From Lycorma delicatula (Eukaryota; Arthropoda; Insecta; Hemiptera; Fulgoridae): DNA of 64,000 nucleotides. Every line of letters begins with the position of its first letter. Within the stretch, counting starts at the first letter, position 1. Location of the stretch: assembly GCF_047948215.1 (NCBI RefSeq), contig NC_134455.1, positions 151,634,575 to 151,698,574 on the forward strand. The letters run 5' to 3'. The translations under genes and the position numbers were made by a program. The notes below the pieces were generated by a model. The model was given only the letters and a program-made list of their open reading frames with translations. It was not told the DNA's origin and ran no database searches. Of the stretch, positions 60,074 to 64,000 are shown in pieces.

Positions 60074-60760
60074 TAAACTACGATCGCTATCAATGTCTGC
60101 TCCAGAGTAAGCTTGCAGTCAACGAGTTGATTTCTAAATCTTTGCTTAACCATGATGTAATCTATCTGATACCTTGCAGTATCACCTGGCTTTTTCCACG
60201 TGTATATTCTTCTAGTATGATTTTTATAGTGGGTGTTGCCAATTACTAAATTATATTTCGTGTAAAACACTATAAAGCGGTTCCCCTCTTTCATTCCTTT
60301 TACCCAGCCCGTATTCGCCCGCTACATTTCCTTCCTTGCCTTTTCCAATGCTTGCATTCCAATCTCCAACAATTATTAAATTTTCATCCCCTTTTATGTG
60401 TTAAATTGCTTCATCAATTTCGTCGTATACACATTCTACCTCATCATCATCATGGACGCTTGTAGGCATATAGACGTTAACAATCGTTGTTGGTTTAGGT
60501 TTTGATTTTATCCTCATTACAATGATTCTATCGCTATGCATTTTGTAATACTCTACTCTTTCCCTATCTTCTTGTTCATTACGAAACCTGCTCCTGCCTG
60601 CCCATTATTTGAAGTTGAGTTAATTATTTTAAAATCACCTGACCAAAAATCGTTTTCCTCTTCCCACCGAACCTCGCTAATTCCTTTTTTAACCAACCTT
60701 TTTAGACTTCTAATATTCCATTCTACGACTTGTAGAATGTTATTTTTTAATTTCTGGTGA
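60060..60760 (-). pseudogene. RTE LINE AP-endonuclease domain
   Basis: Frames on the minus strand give I-S-E-V-R-W (catalytic Glu) at about 60695, I-V-N-V-Y-M-P-T at about 60490, L-I-I-V-G-D-W-N-A-S-I-G at about 60380-60345, then Y-T-W-K-K-P-G-D-T-A-R-Y-Q-I-D-Y-I-M-V (60210-60150) and D-I-D-S-D-R-S-L-V at about 60095-60070. The G-D-W-N-A and Q-I-D-Y motifs are kept. The final S-D-H is S-D-R, so the catalytic His is lost. At least two frameshifts and a stop lie between 60560 and 60400. Confidence 0.8.
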
Positions 60761-61434
60761 CCCCTTCCTTAGTAGTCCTCACCCGGAGATCCGAACGGGA
60801 GAGTAGTTTACCTCCGGAATATTTTGCCAAGTAAGGAGTCTCCATCTTTGTTATATGAAAATGCAGAGAGCTACATTTTCTTGAAAAACAAGCAGCTGTA
60901 GTTTTCCATTGCTTTCAGCTGCGCAGTACTCAGAGGACTGAGTGATGTTGATATGGCGGTTTAAGTCGTCCTCAACTACGCCCTTAACAACTACTGAAAG
61001 AGCTGCTGCCCTCTATCAGGAATCATTCCTTAGTCTGGTTCTCAACAGATATCTGTCCGATATGGTTGCACCTTCGGTCCAGCTACTCTGTATCAATGAG
61101 CACTGAAGCCCCCTCACCATCGGCAAGGTCTCATGATTCATAGAGGGATTTTAATCTTATTTTACTTTAAATTTTAACTAACTCCTTTGATATTTTTATT
61201 CACTTTAGACCGATTTAATTTTTTCCCCATTATCTTTAAGTATTTGTTTTACTATTACTTTTTGTGCTTATTTATTTATGTATCAATATGAATTATAGCA
61301 ACCTCTCTTTCCTTTTTATTGTTAAGCTGTTGTGATTAAGGTTTCCCTTGTTTTGCATTAATGTTTGTGGCAGAAGTTTTCATAATTACGGTTAGGTGAA
61401 CTATCTAATTAGAAAGAAGTACTTTTTCTCGTCG

Positions 61435-62260
61435 GAGGGGAAACTTTTTATAGGCACCATGTGGTCTTGAACCCCACGGTAGTGTGGGATTTTTCCTTCT
61501 GGGCCTAAACACTAAAACCACTCCACCTCTACAACATGGTACGCCAGGCCGACCTTACGGTATTATCACAACACCATCTGTCTTATTTCCATACCCACCT
61601 CCATCTTAATCATCATCGTGAACACCGCGTGCCACGATCGTTCAATCTGCAGCATAATCGCAACGATGTTCTTTTGGGTAAGCACGCCGAATTCTCTCCA
61701 GGATGCTTCCTTATGCTGCAGGAACCGATCGCACATGACCACGGTGTGTTCTGCGGTATCCTCCTCCCGCAATAATCGCATTTCGCCGAGGGTCTCAGCG
61801 TCCGCGTGCACAAGTACGCCTTAAAACACCCGTGACATTTAAATAACCGGGTCAACTCGTACCCCAGTTCTCCATTTTTTAGGCTCAGCCACCTCTGAAG
61901 GTCCGAGGTCATCCGTAGTTCCATCTACCTTTCGTCGACTGATCCTATCTCTCCTACAACCTGCGAACCACCGATGCCTCAGCATCCGCCTTACCCACTC
62001 CCCTTACATCTCTTCTCTCCTCCGAACAAGGAGATCCTGGGATACGCAAGTCCGGCCACTACTCCGACCACATTACCTGAGATGGTCCAATACCCGTAGC
62101 ATACCGGAAGTGAAACAGCCCTGAGCACCCGAGTAAGAACTACACGGGTTCTCCTCCTCTCCAGCGTGATGAACCAACTGGAGCTCCGTATTCGGTATTC
62201 GAGAGCACCACCTGCAAAAAGATTCTCCCCTTCGATGTGATTGAAGGAGTACTGGACGAA
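61435..62260 (-). mobile_element. R1-type non-LTR retrotransposon, 3' fragment
   Basis: The minus strand encodes W-L-S-L-K-N-G-E-L-G-Y-E-L-T-R-L-F-K-C-H-G-C-F-K-A-Y-L (61890-61805), the L-T-x-x-L-x-G-H-G-C-F block near the C-terminus of R1/I-type polymerases. C-D-Y-C-G follows, and in the next frame E-D-T-A-E-H-T-V-V-M-C-D-R-F (61770-61720). Cys-His spacing (C-x2-C...H-x4-C) is as in that zinc-binding tail, but a frameshift splits it. A GC-rich part above 61925 continues the coding relic. A 3' UTR-like GTTTAGGCCCAGAAGG stretch lies near 61500 on the minus strand. Confidence 0.7.
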
Positions 62261-63084
62261 TATTAACTGTCAGACTAGTAGATTAATTGTTTTTCTTTTA
62301 TTACAAACAGGTATCAATTAATAATCTCGTCGATGCTCTTACTGGATTCCTATTTTTCTTGCGTTACAGCAATGAATTTCAGTGGCGTATCTGATTACAG
62401 GAGTGATCTCTCTCCAACCATCATATATGAAAAATTGCAAGGAAAAAAGATTTTCCATGGAAGAAAGACGGTTATTGTTAAGACTACATGTTATAACAAC
62501 CAGGGTGATTAAGGTGCGGCTGGAGTTATACGCCTGAAGCTCCCTTTGATGGACTCTTTGAATTCAGTCCTTACAAAAAATTGCTCTACTCGTATTTGAT
62601 ACTATCTGGGATTTTAGACACAAACTTAAATTATTCTGCAAATTAGTTATTTTTTTAAAACAATAATGAAACGAGTTATAAATAAAAATAAAAATCTGGG
62701 CAATCGTTATAGCGGTCAATTTACTGCCGTCTAATTAAACTAGTCTAAGTTTTATTCCCACCAGTTTTATCACGTATTTAATCATTTTCTCATGTTCGAA
62801 CATAAAAATACCGGTCAATATATCTGATGTGTCGATAATTTAAATACATAAGTTAATAATGGAAATATTTGGAACAATATCAGAATAGCGAGTGATTTTT
62901 ATTTTCCTGTATACGTTTCTGTATAAATGAAAAACATTTTATCTTAATTGGGTCGACGTTTTCTGAATTGTTGAATAAAATGACTGCATACATTACAGAA
63001 AACAAAATCAAAAATCATAAAAAAATAAATATATTAGAAAAATTAATTTAAATGAATATTTAATTTACACGTGTTTTTTTTATT
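62261..63084. other. Intergenic sequence; nothing recognised
   Basis: No open frame or repeat match was recognised. Confidence 0.4.
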
Positions 63085-64000
63085 AAAGGGAAAAAAGTAT
63101 GGTGACCACATGGAAAATGGGGTATAGGGATTTTTTTTGCAAATTTTTACGTTGTACAGTCCAACTAGTTTATCTACACCAAAAAATTTTATTTGGACAC
63201 CACATGACTTCCTTGTACGCCTATTAAATTACATATACTTTTTATATGTTTTCAATGAATTCATTGAAAATTTTTTTTACACTCACAGGTTAATAACTAT
63301 TAATAAATCAATATAATTAAATGAAAAAAGGGCATGAAATCGGATTTTAGCCGATGTGTTTTCCCCTTGCAAGATCAAAATATTTCATTAATTAAAATTT
63401 TATTGGGCTATACCTGTAAAACCAATGAAAATAAGTACCACTTATGATACATCGTTGAAAAGCTTTCAATGAGGACTTATTACTAAAGTCCAAAATCCAA
63501 AGTTTTTGGATTTTTGATACTTTTGGTCCAGTCGATTGCAATCAAAAGGGAAGGTGTACAATTAGATATTACAACAGTCCTAAATACAAAATGTCAACAT
63601 TCTACGGCTAATCGTTTTTTAGTTATGCGAGATACATACGTACGTACGGACATACATACGTACAGACTCCACGCGAAACTAGTCAAAATGGATTCAGGGA
63701 TGGTCAAAATGGATAGTTCCGTTGAAATCTCTGAAAACTGGAATTTTTCGCGATTACAATACTTCCTTGTACGAAGTAAAAATTATACATATGTACAATG
63801 ATAAAAGATATGTGTCGGATTGCTTTTGGCAACATCTTATGACTGACTAAACCGATTTTCTTAAATTTGACTCAAATATTTCTATGTATGGGGCATTAAT
63901 CATATTACTGTTTCAAAATTCCCTAACCTGGTGGGGGATTTCGTGAAAAAATCAATTTCGATTTTCTTCAGGACTATTTAGAAAAAAAATAAGGCAAATT
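63085..64000 (-). repeat. R-B repeat, copy 3, split by an R-A insertion and cut by the window edge
   Basis: On the minus strand 64000-63784 reads GAAGAAAATCGAAATTG, CATAGAAATATTTGAGTCAA and AAAATCGGTTTAGTCAGTC. After the intervening R-A copy, 63190-63085 continues with AAACTAGTTGGAC, AACGTAAAAATTTGCAAAA and CCCCATTTTCCATGTGG. The two parts are contiguous in copy 1 (18655-18960), so R-A copy 5 was inserted into this copy. Confidence 0.75.
63191..63783 (+). repeat. R-A repeat, copy 5, inserted into R-B
   Basis: Begins TTTGGACACCACATGACTTC and ends ACTTCCTTGTACGAAGTAAA. Here the terminal hairpin unit is in the opposite orientation to copies 2-4 (CTTCCTTGTACGAAG instead of CTTCGTACAAGGAAG). Internal blocks are as in the family. 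The 95-codon frame over it (63514-63801) parallels one in copy 3 but has no recognisable domain. Confidence 0.8.

Larger units (their letters stand above)
57958..61150 (-). mobile_element. RTE-type LINE, nearly full length, inactive
   Basis: About 3.2 kb on the minus strand: a 5' leader (about 61150-60760), APE endonuclease (60760-60060), linker (60073-59540), reverse transcriptase (59537-58270) and C-terminal part (58257-58042), then a 3' tail containing ATTGGTTTGATGCAGCTCTC on the plus strand next to a T-run at 57949-57957. All domains are present in order, but stops, frameshifts and lost catalytic residues show it is dead. Confidence 0.88.

Noticed and set aside
61536..61824. Plus-strand ORFs at 61536-61775 and 61618-61824
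   Set aside because: Antisense shadows of the R1-type fragment.

Overview
This is AT-rich eukaryotic DNA, most likely from an insect and probably a hemipteran. The reasons are long introns, GT-AG spliced exons, abundant mariner, Tc1-like, piggyBac, RTE and R1-type elements, tRNA-derived SINEs and TA/TG microsatellites. There is no operon-like organisation. The species cannot be named from sequence alone.

The only host gene that can be read with confidence lies on the minus strand between about 19.6 kb and the left edge. Five spliced exons (19409-19585, 11089-11299, 8930-9150, 2421-2589, 571-735) join in phase. They encode the N-terminal 314 residues of an SLC26 sulfate/anion transporter that most resembles the SLC26A11 (sodium-independent sulfate transporter) group. 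The remaining 3' exons lie beyond position 1. The 5' UTR exon and promoter lie somewhere above 19604 and were not located.

The introns and the 44 kb upstream of the gene are mostly transposon debris. From left to right they hold: a Tc1/mariner-type transposase relic (1.3-2.1 kb); two RTE-type LINE copies and two SINE pieces (3.5-7.3 kb); a dead mariner with TIRs and TA duplications (14068-15383); a fold-back element (about 16.62-16.92 kb); five copies of a 0.55-0.7 kb repeat called here R-A; three copies of a second repeat called R-B; a decayed LINE (27 kb); a Tc1-like C-terminal fragment that abuts a TG microsatellite (30.1-30.5 kb); a pair of nearly identical 284-bp inverted arms (31.1 and 32.5 kb); a second TIR-bounded mariner-like element (35952-37177); a degenerate piggyBac-like element with palindromic subterminal sites (39.2-42.0 kb); a GC-rich island that may be a promoter and first exon of a plus-strand gene (43.6-44.1 kb); a nearly full-length dead RTE element (57.96-61.15 kb); and an R1-type LINE 3' fragment (61.4-62.3 kb).

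No CRISPR array, rRNA or intact tRNA gene was seen. No clearly new biological system is evident. The items most worth a second look are the 31-33 kb inverted repeat, the piggyBac subterminal palindromes, the GC-rich island at 44 kb, the 16.6 kb fold-back element and the nested insertion at 63 kb.
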